Source of the DNA: Puia sp.
GTDB taxonomy: Bacteria > Bacteroidota > Bacteroidia > Chitinophagales > Chitinophagaceae
Length of the DNA stretch: 64,000 bases
Direction: 5' to 3'
Assembly: GCA_031292515.1 (NCBI GenBank)
Contig: JARLGZ010000269.1
Location: forward strand, 248,001-312,000
Numbering within the stretch: position 1 is the stretch's first letter; every line of letters begins with the position of its first letter. Under the pieces are notes generated by a model. The model saw nothing but the letters and a program-made list of their open reading frames with translations. It did no database searches and was not told the DNA's origin. Positions 17,022 to 26,119 of this stretch are shown in pieces. The position numbers were made by a program, and so were the translations under genes.

Positions 17022-18074
17022 ATGAAAAGCACAAACTCAAAAAGAGCAATCATAGTCGGGCTCTCCATGTTAGCCCTGGTGGTCGGAACATCCACGGCCG
17101 ATGCACAGGTTAGCTTAGGCATTTCCATATCCGCCCGGATCGCCCCGCCGGCGCTGCCGGTTTACACGCAGCCTCCCTGTCCGGTGGACGGATATCTCTG
17201 GACGCCCGGTTACTGGGCCTACGATGACATCGACGGATACTATTGGGTGCCTGGTGTTTGGGTAAGTCCTCCCGTCGTCGGATACCTGTGGACGCCCTGT
17301 TACTGGGGCTACGCCGGCGGCGTTTATGGATGGCATCCGGGTTACTGGGGCCCTCATGTCGGGTTCTATGGCGGCGTGAATTATGGATACGGATACGGAG
17401 GAAGCGGTTTTGTCGGGGGAGGATGGTATGGCGGACACTATCGTTACAATACCGCCGTGGTGAACGTAAATACGACCGTCGTCCGCAACACCTATATCGA
17501 CAGGACGGTCGTCAACAATACAACGGTCGTGAACAACCATACCAGCTTCAATGGAGGCCCCGGTGGGATTGCGGCCCGGCCTACGCCACAGGAACAGGTG
17601 GCCATGAATGAAAGACATGTACAGGCGACGGCCATGCAGACCTCGCACCAGCAGACCGCCAGCCACGACAGGACCCAGTTCGCCTCGGTCAATCACGGAA
17701 GTCCCGCTACTGCGGCGATGAACCGTGTGGGAGGAAGCCGCTTCAATCCACAGGGCCATCCTGCGGCAACTAACGCGGCCGCTCACCCGTCAGGCCTTTC
17801 GCGCTCATCCGGCACACCCGGCACGGCAAGAAACACCCGGCTTTCTTCCCCATCGCATTCCCCGGCCCCCGCTCACATGGTTCAGCAGCGCAATAACAAT
17901 ACGGTGCAGCATAATCAGCCACAGCATAGTCAACCCCAGCATAACCAGCCGCAGCATAACCAGCCGCAGCATATTGCGCCGCAGCACAATATGCCGCCGC
18001 AGCAACACGTGGCCATGCAACATGCGAACCTGCAGCATCCGGGAGGAGGGGCGCCGCACGAAAGACCCAGATAA
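17022..18074 (+). CDS. secreted YXWGXW repeat protein with Gln/His-rich tail
   Basis: The 350-residue protein has a signal peptide ending in STADAQ-VSLG near residue 29. Four copies of an aromatic repeat follow in the first third: DGYLWTPGYWAY, DGYYWVPGVW, VGYLWTPCYWGY and YGWHPGYWGP, the YXWGXW (WXXGXW) pattern of unknown function. Then come a Gly/Tyr-rich stretch, a Thr/Asn/Val-rich middle (VVNNTTVVNNHT) and a disordered Ser/His/Gln tail containing pentapeptide repeats QHNQP. It is likely periplasmic or surface-exposed. It ends 54 bp before a strong terminator. Confidence 0.85.
   Translation: MKSTNSKRAIIVGLSMLALVVGTSTADAQVSLGISISARIAPPALPVYTQPPCPVDGYLWTPGYWAYDDIDGYYWVPGVWVSPPVVGYLWTPCYWGYAGGVYGWHPGYWGPHVGFYGGVNYGYGYGGSGFVGGGWYGGHYRYNTAVVNVNTTVVRNTYIDRTVVNNTTVVNNHTSFNGGPGGIAARPTPQEQVAMNERHVQATAMQTSHQQTASHDRTQFASVNHGSPATAAMNRVGGSRFNPQGHPAATNAAAHPSGLSRSSGTPGTARNTRLSSPSHSPAPAHMVQQRNNNTVQHNQPQHSQPQHNQPQHNQPQHIAPQHNMPPQQHVAMQHANLQHPGGGAPHERPR
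17907..17996 (+). repeat. six 15-bp units encoding QHNQP pentapeptides
   Basis: Six consecutive 15-bp units with consensus CAGCATAAYCAGCCR. Units 3 and 4 are identical; units 1, 2, 5 and 6 carry a few changes. The peptide is QHNQP, QHSQP, QHNQP, QHNQP, QHIAP, QHNMP. The period is a multiple of three, so copy number can change without a frameshift. Confidence 0.9.
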
Positions 18075-18127
18075 GGAATCGGCGGCAGATCCCGATGGCC
18101 TGCAAATCCGGCAAAAAATAAATAGGG

Positions 18128-18158
18128 TGCCCGGCATTTAGTGCCGGGCATTTCATTT
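18128..18158 (+). terminator. intrinsic terminator, probably bidirectional
   Basis: TGCCCGGCA (18128-18136) and TGCCGGGCA (18142-18150) form a 9-bp perfect stem with a 5-nt loop, followed by TTTCATTT. On the other strand the hairpin is followed by a T-rich run, so it can also serve the convergent DUF2490 gene. Confidence 0.85.
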
Positions 18159-18223
18159 ATAGCAGGCTGGTAAGAGCGGCAGGCCCGCATCCCGCCGCGC
18201 TCTTAATCGAATCCGGGCGGCTG

Positions 18224-18982
18224 CTATAGACGAAGATAGGTGGCGCATTGGAGGATATGATTGTTCGTGGTGGCATCCCCGGCTCCGCTGATGTACTGGT
18301 TCATATAGCCTACCTCTATATCGAAAGAGGCTGCGGCCCGGTAACCCAGCGCAATATAGGCCCGGTTCTGGTCAAAGAATTTGCCGTTGACGACGCTGTT
18401 GTCGCCCATATTCACAAAGAGCTCATTCTGAAGGGCCGCGAAATATCCCTTCCTGAATTTTTTTTCGCCGTTGACGGGCAGAACCCCGCGCGTAAAATAC
18501 CTGAGCCGGCCGGCATACGTGTATCCATCGGTATCCAGCGCATTGCCCTGCACGGAAACCACGGGTAAATACCGCTGTTCGAGGCGTAACCGGTGCGTCA
18601 CGGTAGCCGCATGAACGGGATGGGAAAACAGCAACTGCTGCCAGCTTCGATGCTCCGCCAGGTATCCTGTGACAGGCCCGACGCTCTTGCGATGATGGAC
18701 ATGGGCATATCCCGCCGTGGCCGTCAGGTTCTTTGTCAGATAGAAATTAACGCCCGGCCGCAGCAGCAGGCTCTGAACATGGGCGGCCTGGTCGGTCGAC
18801 CGGACCTGCCCGTCAAACCAAAGACCGGTCTTGCCGGAGAAATGGATGTTCTGAAAGGTGCCGCCCCATCCCATGAATTGGGTCTGGGCGAACGAAATGT
18901 TCACGACCCCGCCGGTCAGCGGCAGGGACAAAAGGAGGCAGCGGCGAAGCCGTGAAAGAGTGGTCAGCATGGAGTTTTTCAT
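18224..18982 (-). CDS. DUF2490 outer-membrane beta-barrel protein
   Basis: This 252-residue protein has a signal peptide (from MKNSMLTTLSRL, cleaved after about ISFAQ). A series of amphipathic strands typical of DUF2490 follows: a repeated pattern of Arg/Tyr-flanked strands (LRPGVNFYLTKN, HRLRLEQRYLP, RLRYFTRG), ending in the aromatic/Leu C-terminus ATYLRL that is usual for barrels. The function is unknown. The ATG at 18982 is preferred to the one at 19000 because it starts the basic, hydrophobic signal sequence. It is divergent from nrdJ, with 305 bp between the starts. Confidence 0.8.
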   Translation of the reverse strand: MKNSMLTTLSRLRRCLLLSLPLTGGVVNISFAQTQFMGWGGTFQNIHFSGKTGLWFDGQVRSTDQAAHVQSLLLRPGVNFYLTKNLTATAGYAHVHHRKSVGPVTGYLAEHRSWQQLLFSHPVHAATVTHRLRLEQRYLPVVSVQGNALDTDGYTYAGRLRYFTRGVLPVNGEKKFRKGYFAALQNELFVNMGDNSVVNGKFFDQNRAYIALGYRAAASFDIEVGYMNQYISGAGDATTNNHILQCATYLRL

Positions 18983-19146
18983 AGTCCCAAAACAAGACAA
19001 TTATTCGCTAACAAAATCCTAAAATCGTTGTTATAAGATATCCGGAGCTGCCATTGTCTGAGATAGGCTTTTTTTATCTCTAAACCAAAAAAATTATCGC
19101 TTCCGGAAAGCAAAAATGTGCGAAAATCGAAGAACGCAAGACCGGT

Positions 19147-19245
19147 CTGCACCCTGGAAAAAGGAATCGGTTTTTTCCACAGACTGGGGATATCTAGGGT
19201 GCGGAAATATGGAAATCAAAAAATACTTTCGTTATCCCCGCACCC
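19147..19245 (+). promoter_or_regulatory. nrdJ leader with mutually exclusive hairpins
   Basis: The segment 19193-19204 (TCTAGGGTGCGG) can pair over 12 positions, two of them G-U, with 19147-19158 (CTGCACCCTGGA). Alternatively, its GGGTGCGG part (19197-19204) pairs perfectly with CCGCACCC at 19238-19245. Both cannot form at once. A further hairpin, GGAAAAA with TTTTTCC, lies inside the first loop. TTTTCCACA at 19173-19181 also fits the DnaA-box pattern TTWTNCACA. No B12-box (GCCACTG-like) sequence is visible, so it is not an obvious cobalamin riboswitch. Confidence 0.4.
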
Positions 19246-19287
19246 AGGTAACATTTTCTTAACAAACACCAGAAATTAGTAATCCAT

Positions 19288-22200
19288 ATGGCAAATAAAA
19301 AGCAGCCCCTAAAAGGCATGGAGTTTAGCCGCCGCTTCACGAAAGAAGACGTGAACGTATTCGACCAGTTTGCCTATGACTACCGCAGTTCCGTAATCAG
19401 GAACCCGAGCGGTGAAGTGGTGTTCGAAATGAACAATGTGGAAGTACCCGCGCAATGGAGCCAGATTGCGACCGACATACTCGCCCAGAAATATTTTCGC
19501 AAGGCGGGGGTGCCTCAACCCGACGGATCACTCGGAAGAGAGACCTCGGTCAAACAGGTGGCCCACAGGATGGCAAACTGCTGGCGGGTCTGGGGAGAAC
19601 GTTACGGCTATTTCGCTACGGAAAAGGACGCCCGCGTCTTCTATGAAGAGCTGGTATACTGCATATTGAACCAGGCCTGCGTGCCCAATTCACCCCAATG
19701 GTTCAACACCGGCCTGCATGAAAGCTATGGCATCACCGGCAAACCCCAGGGACATTATTTCGTCGATCAGGCCGATGGGGTCCTGAAGCGGTCCACTTCT
19801 GCCTACGAGAGACCGCAGCCTCACGCCTGTTTCATCCTGAGCGTGGAGGACGACCTGGTGAACGACGGCGGCATCATGGATCTCTGGGTCAGGGAGGCCC
19901 GCATCTTCAAATACGGCTCCGGCGTAGGAACCAACTTTTCGCATATCCGCGGCGAAGGAGAGAAACTGAGCGGCGGCGGCACCTCCAGCGGTCTGATGAG
20001 CTTCCTGAAGATCGGCGACCGGGCGGCGGGCGCGATCAAATCCGGAGGTACCACCCGCCGGGCGGCAAAAATGGTCTGCCTCGACCTTGACCACCCGGAA
20101 ATCATGAATTTTATAAACTGGAAAGTGGAGGAAGAGAAGAAAGTAGGCGCGCTGATCGCCGCCGGATATCCCAGCGATTACGAAGGCGAAGCCTATAAGA
20201 CCGTTTCCGGACAGAACTCTAATAACTCCATTCGCATATCCAATGAATTTTTCGAAAAGCTTGAAAAGAACGAAGACTGGGAATTAAAGGCCCGAAGCGA
20301 TGGCAGGATCATGAAAAGGATCCCCTCGCGCGAGGTCTGGAACCAGATTGCTTACGCAGCATGGCGTTGTGCTGACCCGGGTACTCAATACGACACTACC
20401 ATCAACGAGTGGCATACTTGCCCGAATGGTGGCCGTATCCGGGCTTCCAACCCCTGCTCCGAGTACATGTTCCTGGACAACACCGCCTGCAACCTGGCCT
20501 CCGTGAACCTCCGCCGTTTCTACGATGAGGACACCAACGCCTTCGACGTCGAAGGCTTCGAGTACACGTGCCGGCTGTGGACGACGGTACTGGAAGTCTC
20601 TGTCCTGATGGCCCAGTTCCCCTCCAAAGAAGTGGCCCAACTGTCCTATGACTACCGGACCCTCGGACTGGGTTACGCCAACCTGGGATCCATGCTCATG
20701 GTCATGGGCATCCCCTATGACAGCGAAGAAGCCCGCGGCATCGCCGGCGGCATCACCGCCATCATGACCGGCGTATCCTACCGGACTTCCGCGGAGCTGG
20801 CTTCCGTCCTCGGCGCTTTCCCGAAATATGAGGAGAACCGGGAAGAGATGCTGCGTGTCATGCGCAATCACCGCCTGGCAGCCTATGACGCCGATGAATA
20901 TGAGAAGCTGGAAATAAAACCCCAGGGCATAAGAGCCAAATACTGCCCCGACTATATCCTGAAAGCAGCCACCAAAGCCTGGGATGAAGCCGTCCAACTG
21001 GGTGAAAAACATGGCTATCGCAATGCGCAGACCACCGTCATCGCCCCGACGGGAACCATCGGCCTGGTCATGGACTGTGATACGACCGGCGTCGAACCCG
21101 ATTTTGCCCTGGTAAAATTCAAAAAGCTATCCGGCGGCGGCTATTTCAAGATCATCAACCAATCGGTTCCCGCCGCCCTGAAGAACCTGCGCTATAATGC
21201 CAAACAGATCGACGCGATCACCAAATACGCCGTCGGCGCCGGCAGCTTTGCCGGCGCCCCATTCATCAACCATCAGACACTGAGCGAGAAAGGATTCATC
21301 GCGGAAGAGATCAAAAAACTGGACGCCGCCGTCGGATCCGCCTTTGAGATCGGCTTCGTTTTCAACGTATACACCCTCGGGGAAGAATGCCTCCAACGCC
21401 TGGGCTTCAAACCGGCGCAATATTACAACTTCGAATGGAGCCTCCTCGAAGCCCTGGGCTTCTCCGACGCCGAAGTGGAAGCAGCCAATAACTTTGTCTG
21501 CGGCACCATGACCGTAGAAGGAGCCCCCTTCCTGAAAGACGAGCACCTGCCGGTATTCGACTGCGCCAACAAATGCGGAAAGATCGGCCAGCGGTATATC
21601 CACGCACATGGACATATCCGCATGATGGGCGCCACCCAGCCCTTTATCAGCGGCGCCATTTCGAAGACGATCAACCTGCCCAACGAAGCGAGCGTCGAAG
21701 AGATCGCCGATTCTTACATGCTCAGCTGGCAGTTAGGACTGAAGGCATGCGCCTTGTATCGCGATGGCTCCAAACTCTCCCAACCGTTAAGCAACAAATC
21801 CGATAAGAAAAAGAAGACGGGCGAAGCCGAAAAAGAAGCCGCCGCCGCCGCCCCTGAAGCCGCGGCAGCGACCGAATCGAATATCGTGGATCTGGGCAAG
21901 CTCACTGTCCAGGAATTGCTGGAAGAAGTACAGAAAAGGGTACAGGCTTCCCCGGACACAAAACTGAAGCGGGCTCTTGCGACGATCGTGGAAAGAAGGA
22001 CGCTGCCCGCCAAACGCCGCGGCTTTACACAAAAAGCCAAGATCAATGGCCAGGCCATCTTCCTGCGCACCGGCGAATACAGCGACGGAACGGTAGGAGA
22101 AATCTTCATAGACATGGCCAAAGAAGGCGCTACCATGCGCAGCATGTCCAACTGCTTTGCCATCGCCATTTCTATCGGCCTGCAATATGGTGTACCGCTC

Positions 22201-22737
22201 GAAGAATTCGTGGAGAAATTCGTCTTCACAAGATTTGAACCGGCCGGGATGGTAGACCATCCGAATATCAAGAGCACTACCTCCATCGTGGATTTCATCT
22301 TCCGGGCATTGGCCTATGAATACCTGGGCAGGACAGACCTGGTACACGTACTGGATAAACCGGAATTGGCCAACACCGGCACGGACGACTGGGATGAGAT
22401 CCCTACCTCGCTGGAATATGACAAAAAAGGACCAGAGCTGAGCGACGTGAGGATCGTGGCAAAAGCGTCTTCCGGTGCTTCGGCTTCCTCCGGCTCGCAG
22501 ACCTCCGGGTCTCCCGCCTCCCCGGGCGGCGGCTCCCAGGGGCCATCCTCACAGCCGCAGAAGATGCAAAAATCCGGCTATTCGGCCAAAAATGAAAACG
22601 GACTGGACGCCGTAAATGCAGCGGCGAAGAGCATGCAAAGCGACGCGCCGGCTTGTAATACCTGCGGACATATCACTATTCGTAGCGGCACCTGCTATAA
22701 ATGCCTGAACTGCGGCAATAGCATGGGTTGCAGCTAA
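19288..22737 (+). CDS. nrdJ: adenosylcobalamin-dependent ribonucleotide reductase (class II, Zn-finger type)
   Basis: It reduces ribonucleotides to deoxyribonucleotides without oxygen chemistry, using a B12-generated thiyl radical. The 1149 residues carry [11 protein letters not shown] near residue 133 and the radical-Cys/acid motif NPCSE near 387 followed by [11 protein letters not shown]. Also present are the phosphate loop VIAPTGTIG near 585 and a C-terminal zinc ribbon, residues 1123-1149, with Cys pairs CNTCG and CYKCLNCG and a final GCS thought to re-reduce the active site. Two low-complexity linkers, Ala/Glu-rich near 838-868 and Ser/Gly/Pro-rich near 1057-1097, separate the catalytic, middle and tail parts. 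It is monocistronic, with its own leader and terminator. Confidence 0.95.
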   Translation: MANKKQPLKGMEFSRRFTKEDVNVFDQFAYDYRSSVIRNPSGEVVFEMNNVEVPAQWSQIATDILAQKYFRKAGVPQPDGSLGRETSVKQVAHRMANCWRVWGERYGYFATEKDARVFYEELVYCILNQACVPNSPQWFNTGLHESYGITGKPQGHYFVDQADGVLKRSTSAYERPQPHACFILSVEDDLVNDGGIMDLWVREARIFKYGSGVGTNFSHIRGEGEKLSGGGTSSGLMSFLKIGDRAAGAIKSGGTTRRAAKMVCLDLDHPEIMNFINWKVEEEKKVGALIAAGYPSDYEGEAYKTVSGQNSNNSIRISNEFFEKLEKNEDWELKARSDGRIMKRIPSREVWNQIAYAAWRCADPGTQYDTTINEWHTCPNGGRIRASNPCSEYMFLDNTACNLASVNLRRFYDEDTNAFDVEGFEYTCRLWTTVLEVSVLMAQFPSKEVAQLSYDYRTLGLGYANLGSMLMVMGIPYDSEEARGIAGGITAIMTGVSYRTSAELASVLGAFPKYEENREEMLRVMRNHRLAAYDADEYEKLEIKPQGIRAKYCPDYILKAATKAWDEAVQLGEKHGYRNAQTTVIAPTGTIGLVMDCDTTGVEPDFALVKFKKLSGGGYFKIINQSVPAALKNLRYNAKQIDAITKYAVGAGSFAGAPFINHQTLSEKGFIAEEIKKLDAAVGSAFEIGFVFNVYTLGEECLQRLGFKPAQYYNFEWSLLEALGFSDAEVEAANNFVCGTMTVEGAPFLKDEHLPVFDCANKCGKIGQRYIHAHGHIRMMGATQPFISGAISKTINLPNEASVEEIADSYMLSWQLGLKACALYRDGSKLSQPLSNKSDKKKKTGEAEKEAAAAAPEAAAATESNIVDLGKLTVQELLEEVQKRVQASPDTKLKRALATIVERRTLPAKRRGFTQKAKINGQAIFLRTGEYSDGTVGEIFIDMAKEGATMRSMSNCFAIAISIGLQYGVPLEEFVEKFVFTRFEPAGMVDHPNIKSTTSIVDFIFRALAYEYLGRTDLVHVLDKPELANTGTDDWDEIPTSLEYDKKGPELSDVRIVAKASSGASASSGSQTSGSPASPGGGSQGPSSQPQKMQKSGYSAKNENGLDAVNAAAKSMQSDAPACNTCGHITIRSGTCYKCLNCGNSMGCS

Positions 22738-22778
22738 GTCATTAATTTGTTTAGGACGGTACTTATCATAAACATTGA

Positions 22779-22807
22779 CCGGCCCATGTCTATGGGCTGG
22801 TTTTTTT
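22779..22807 (+). terminator. intrinsic terminator after nrdJ
   Basis: CCGGCCCAT (22779-22787) pairs with ATGGGCTGG (22792-22800), nine pairs with one G-T and a GTCT loop, followed by seven T. It lies 42 bp after the nrdJ stop. Confidence 0.9.
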
Positions 22808-22991
22808 GTCCCCGTATTCCCGGAACCCGTCGTACCCCGGGGAAACGCATCCGGGGTGATATATTTTGAATTTTAATACTTTGCTATGTCGTAATTGTTT
22901 GATAATGAAATAATTGAATGCTTGAAAGAATGTATACCCTTAGATAATTTTAAGCCCTTTTTTTCGTTATATAGGCCTGACAATACCTAAA

Positions 22992-23129
22992 ATGAAAGAC
23001 ATGAAAAAAATCCTCGCCCTCTTACTGATCGTTTCCTTCGTTTCCGCCGTTGTTTCCTCCTGCAGCAGGAGCGTGACACCTTACGAAGCAGCAAATCACC
23101 ACTACAGTCATTGCAGAGATATGAGATAG
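22992..23129 (+). CDS. very small SPII lipoprotein
   Basis: A 45-residue protein with a Lys-rich start (MKDMKKILALLL), a hydrophobic signal and a lipobox VVSSC (Cys24). Only about 20 mature residues follow: SRSVTPYEAANHHYSHCRDM and a final Arg. The mature sequence has a second Cys and a pattern of small aromatic and His residues. A second ATG at 23001 is an equally good start. The gene stands alone between two terminators, which supports a real transcription unit. The function is unknown. Confidence 0.65.
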   Translation: MKDMKKILALLLIVSFVSAVVSSCSRSVTPYEAANHHYSHCRDMR

Positions 23130-23165
23130 AGAGAAAATGGTCGATCATCCTTTCAAACTTTTTGA

Positions 23166-23203
23166 CGCTGTTCCGATTTCAACGGAACGGCGTTTTATGT
23201 TTT
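23166..23203 (+). terminator. intrinsic terminator after the small lipoprotein
   Basis: CGCTGTTCCG (23166-23175) pairs with CGGAACGGCG (23183-23192), ten pairs with one T-G; A165/T193 can extend it. A T-rich tail (TTTTATGTTTT) follows. It ends the short unit starting at 22992. Confidence 0.85.
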
Positions 23204-23259
23204 AGCGGGTCTTTTTTCTTGCCCATCATTCCTTATTTTTACGACTTTAATAAACTTTC

Positions 23260-23736
23260 ATGGTCGTAAAATTCGGATATAATAAGAAACAGGTGCTGGA
23301 TGGGTTGCGCAGCCATTTTTTTGGGAGACCGGAGATCAGGATCCTATTTATCCTGATCAATGTATTTGCCATCCTTTCGGCCATCCTTTTCTATTTTAAA
23401 AAGATCCAGGCACTCTCTTTCCTCATTTTTTCCCTGCTTTGGTTTCTTTTGTGGATCTCAGTCCGGAGACTATTGCCCCTAAGCATCTACAGGAAATCCC
23501 ATACCTTCCAGGATACCTTTACGCTGGATCTCGGTGAAAGAGGGGTCGTGCTGCAGACAAAAAAAGGCAGTCAGGTATGGGAATGGAATGCCTTCAGCAA
23601 CTTTAAGGAGACGCTTTATTTTTTTCACCTGTATTTTGACTCTCGCTCCTTCTTTCTCATACCAAAGGATTCCTTTAAGGACATCACCGATATACAGACT
23701 GCACGGGAATTGCTGAAATCCCGGATTGGCCATTAA
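23260..23736 (+). CDS. YcxB-like membrane protein
   Basis: A 158-residue protein with two adjacent membrane segments near residues 28-45 and 50-68, separated by a short Lys-rich turn. A soluble beta-rich C-terminal half follows (DTFTLDLGERGVVLQT, VWEWNAFSNFKET, FFLIPKDSF). This order matches the YcxB-like family, whose C-terminal domain resembles a PH-like fold and whose role is unknown. It lies 111 bp before the desaturase start on the same strand. Confidence 0.7.
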   Translation: MVVKFGYNKKQVLDGLRSHFFGRPEIRILFILINVFAILSAILFYFKKIQALSFLIFSLLWFLLWISVRRLLPLSIYRKSHTFQDTFTLDLGERGVVLQTKKGSQVWEWNAFSNFKETLYFFHLYFDSRSFFLIPKDSFKDITDIQTARELLKSRIGH

Positions 23737-23847
23737 AATCCCACGCCGGACCCAGAATTCCGGGATCGCGTGGCGAATGATAAATTATCCTTAATTCTTT
23801 GCGTTTCGCTTCGGAATTTTACAGAACTAGCCTACCTTACTATCATT

Positions 23848-24930
23848 ATGCCTAAACTCACCTTTGACAACCGTAACAATGCATTCTACGCGAGCCTGAA
23901 AACCTCCGTAGACCAATACTTCACCAGCCGGCAGCTAAAGAAGACGGGTAACTGGAAACTGTATGCCAAGACGGGTGTCCTGATCCCTTCCGCCGTCATC
24001 ATCTACCTCAGCCTCCTCATTTTTTCGATGCCGGCAGCGCTGGGAATGGTTCTCTGTGCCTTGCTGGGCTTGATCCTGGCGAGCATCGGGTTTAATGTGA
24101 TGCACGACGCTTGTCATGGCAGTTATTCCGCAAAAGGTTGGGTGAATGATCTGATGGGGCTGAGCCTTAATGCCCTGGGTGGAAATGCCTTCATATGGAA
24201 GTTTAAACACAATATTGTCCATCATACCTATACGAATGTAGACGGCATCGACGATGATATCGCAAAGAGCCCGCTCATGCGCCAGTGCTCGACTCAGAAA
24301 TGGTCTCCTGCACACCGTTTTCAGCACATCTATGTTGTGCTGGTCTACGCGATCTCTTCCTTCGCCTGGGTGCTGATGATGGACTTTAATAAGTATTTCA
24401 AAAAGAGGATCGTCCATACCCCCTTGCAGAAAATGGATAGCAGGGAGCATATCGTTTTCTGGCTCAGCAAGCTGCTTTACGCCGTTTTCTATGTGATCGT
24501 ACCCGTTCTCTGTGTCGGCTGGAAATCCTGGGCGATCGGGTTCACCTGCATGCACCTGGCCATGGGCCTGGTACTGGCCCTGGTATTCCAACTCGCCCAC
24601 GTCGTAGAGAATACGGAATTCGCATATATCGGCGAACACGATACAAAAAAACTGGAAGAGGAATGGGCCATTCACCAGGTGAAGACAACAGCCAATTTCG
24701 CCCCGAAAAACAAATGGATCTCCTGGTATGTCGGAGGACTGAACTACCAGGTGGAACACCACCTGTTCCCCCGCATCAGTCATGTGCACTACCCGGCTAT
24801 CCGGAATATCGTGAAGCAGACCTGCGAGCAATTCGATATCGTTTATAACGAATTCCCCACGATGACAAAGGCCATCGCTTCCCATTTCAGAATGATGAGG
24901 CAGCTGGGCCGGAGACCGGCTTTGAGCTAA
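23848..24930 (+). CDS. membrane fatty acid desaturase
   Basis: This di-iron membrane enzyme should introduce a double bond into acyl lipids. All three histidine boxes are visible in about 360 residues: HDACH at 86-90, HNIVHH at 121-126 and QVEHH near 300. Hydrophobic segments lie before the first box and between the second and third. The third box with Gln before VEHH resembles front-end (delta-5/6 type) desaturases, but there is no N-terminal cytochrome b5 domain. Start MPKLTFDNRN at 23848 is preferred; the frame is open back to 23770, but that part does not look conserved. Confidence 0.88.
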   Translation: MPKLTFDNRNNAFYASLKTSVDQYFTSRQLKKTGNWKLYAKTGVLIPSAVIIYLSLLIFSMPAALGMVLCALLGLILASIGFNVMHDACHGSYSAKGWVNDLMGLSLNALGGNAFIWKFKHNIVHHTYTNVDGIDDDIAKSPLMRQCSTQKWSPAHRFQHIYVVLVYAISSFAWVLMMDFNKYFKKRIVHTPLQKMDSREHIVFWLSKLLYAVFYVIVPVLCVGWKSWAIGFTCMHLAMGLVLALVFQLAHVVENTEFAYIGEHDTKKLEEEWAIHQVKTTANFAPKNKWISWYVGGLNYQVEHHLFPRISHVHYPAIRNIVKQTCEQFDIVYNEFPTMTKAIASHFRMMRQLGRRPALS

Positions 24931-24946
24931 ACATCAATTGGTCTCA

Positions 24947-24991
24947 TGACCAACTACCCCTGTCTTCCACCTGCTCCCTACTGACTACTCA
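24947..24991. repeat. decayed heptad repeats at the gldB stop codon
   Basis: On the minus strand the stop codon begins TGAGTAG, TCAGTAG, GGAGCAG, with heptad spacing breaking down further on. TGAGTAG and TCAGTAG recur as a pair in the glpK repeat at 40.1 kb. Confidence 0.5.
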
Positions 24992-26041
24992 CCCTTTGGG
25001 TTTATACCTGGCCTCCTCGAAGATCTTCCTGGCAGGTACACTCAACAACTGCACGGGCGTCAGCCCGGCATTCTTCGCCATATATTTCTTTACGATCTGC
25101 CAGCCGACCCATTGGCCGATATTCCCCGGGGAAGGGTCGGGCATCCCTTGCGTATTCGGAGCATCGCCGATATAATTCTTGATAAGATCCGGATCGACAG
25201 TAAAAAGATCGGTATTCTGCAACAACGCGCTCCAGATCGACCCTTCATTAGCGTGGCACCAATCCAGCTGTTTTTGGGTAAAACCGGTCAACAGGCTATC
25301 GGGCGCGTCGGGAAGCAACAGTCCTGCGAGCCACCAGTATTTTCCTTTTTCGATCATTTGCTCGATCAGAGGTCTCCCCTGGCTTTTATCAGGGTAGATG
25401 TCTTCCGCAATCGCGGCCATACAGGTGGTATTTATAAAAGCAGGTTCGAACCGCCTGGATATATACAGCGGGTACATGTCCTGCCCCTGCTGCGTATTAT
25501 AAAATGACAGATGCTGGCCGGCATAGAGCTGCAACCCGATCGCCAGCCCTCCCTGCGTAATGGCTACGCCGGGTGCATCGAAAGGCCCGATATACGTCAC
25601 AAATCTTTTGGGCAGCGCATAATCGGGGAAGTAATATTTTACATGCTGAAGACCGGTCTTCAAAGCTTTCTCAAGCCAATCCACGCGACGATATTTCTCT
25701 TCGATGGAGTCCCTGACCGGCAGATAGCTCACCAGGAACTGCCTGGCCACGATCGGCGCCGCCCGGTTCGTATCGTTCAGGGGACCCGCTCCCAGGATAT
25801 TGGCCAGGAAGTCGTTGATAAACCAGGGGTATTCATTTCCGAGACGGATAAGACCCGGCAGGACTTGATTCGAATCCAGGGAGAAGAACGCCGTATCGAA
25901 CCTTTCGATATGAACCTCCACCGGTATCCCGGAGACATCCGGGGAATTCCTGGAATGCCCGCAGCCCAGCAGACCCGCAAGCACGATCAACAGACAGAAG
26001 TAAGCGGGAAGAGAAGGCGCCGGGCGATGGAGACGTTTCAT
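24989..26041 (-). CDS. gldB: gliding motility lipoprotein GldB
   Basis: A 350-residue lipoprotein with lipobox LLGC (Cys27). The mature part begins with the GldB-typical stretch VEVHIERFDTAFFSLD near residue 41, and RFVTYIGPFDAPGVAIT and DMYPLYISRRF are further on. In Flavobacterium johnsoniae, GldB is needed for gliding and is linked to type IX secretion. Its presence agrees with the T9SS sorting domains at both ends of the window. GldC and other gld genes are not here. It is divergent from nadE with 78 bp between starts; a gldB-nadE association is seen in other Bacteroidota, as far as I recall. Confidence 0.88.
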   Translation of the reverse strand: MKRLHRPAPSLPAYFCLLIVLAGLLGCGHSRNSPDVSGIPVEVHIERFDTAFFSLDSNQVLPGLIRLGNEYPWFINDFLANILGAGPLNDTNRAAPIVARQFLVSYLPVRDSIEEKYRRVDWLEKALKTGLQHVKYYFPDYALPKRFVTYIGPFDAPGVAITQGGLAIGLQLYAGQHLSFYNTQQGQDMYPLYISRRFEPAFINTTCMAAIAEDIYPDKSQGRPLIEQMIEKGKYWWLAGLLLPDAPDSLLTGFTQKQLDWCHANEGSIWSALLQNTDLFTVDPDLIKNYIGDAPNTQGMPDPSPGNIGQWVGWQIVKKYMAKNAGLTPVQLLSVPARKIFEEARYKPKG

Positions 26042-26107
26042 AAAAGGCTAATTATTAATAGTTCCTGGGTGATTTAACGACAATAAATAAGAAATAGTAT
26101 AAGGTCC

Positions 26108-26115
26108 TATCTTCG
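26108..26115 (+). promoter_or_regulatory. TATCTTCG box four bases before the nadE start
   Basis: This sequence differs from the Bacteroidota -7 consensus TAnnTTTG at one position and ends 4 bp before the ATG at 26120. If used, the transcript would have almost no 5' leader. Comparable boxes precede rsgA, glyS and the gene at 63917. Confidence 0.35.
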
Positions 26116-26119
26116 CAGT

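Noticed and set aside
17907-17996. Regular repeats that could be taken for a CRISPR array
   Set aside because: Units are 15 bp, contiguous without spacers, and translate in frame as QHNQP inside a gene.
19173-19240. DnaA boxes as part of a replication origin
   Set aside because: One good match (19173-19181) and one poor match (19232-19240) with no AT-rich unwinding tract or dnaA/dnaN neighbours.
19147-19287. Cobalamin riboswitch before the B12-dependent reductase
   Set aside because: No B12-box sequence and no room for the usual 200-nt fold; only alternative stems are visible, so it was recorded as an unclassified leader.
20284-21012. Open frame of 242 codons opposite nrdJ
   Set aside because: Antisense to the catalytic core of nrdJ, with no domain of its own.
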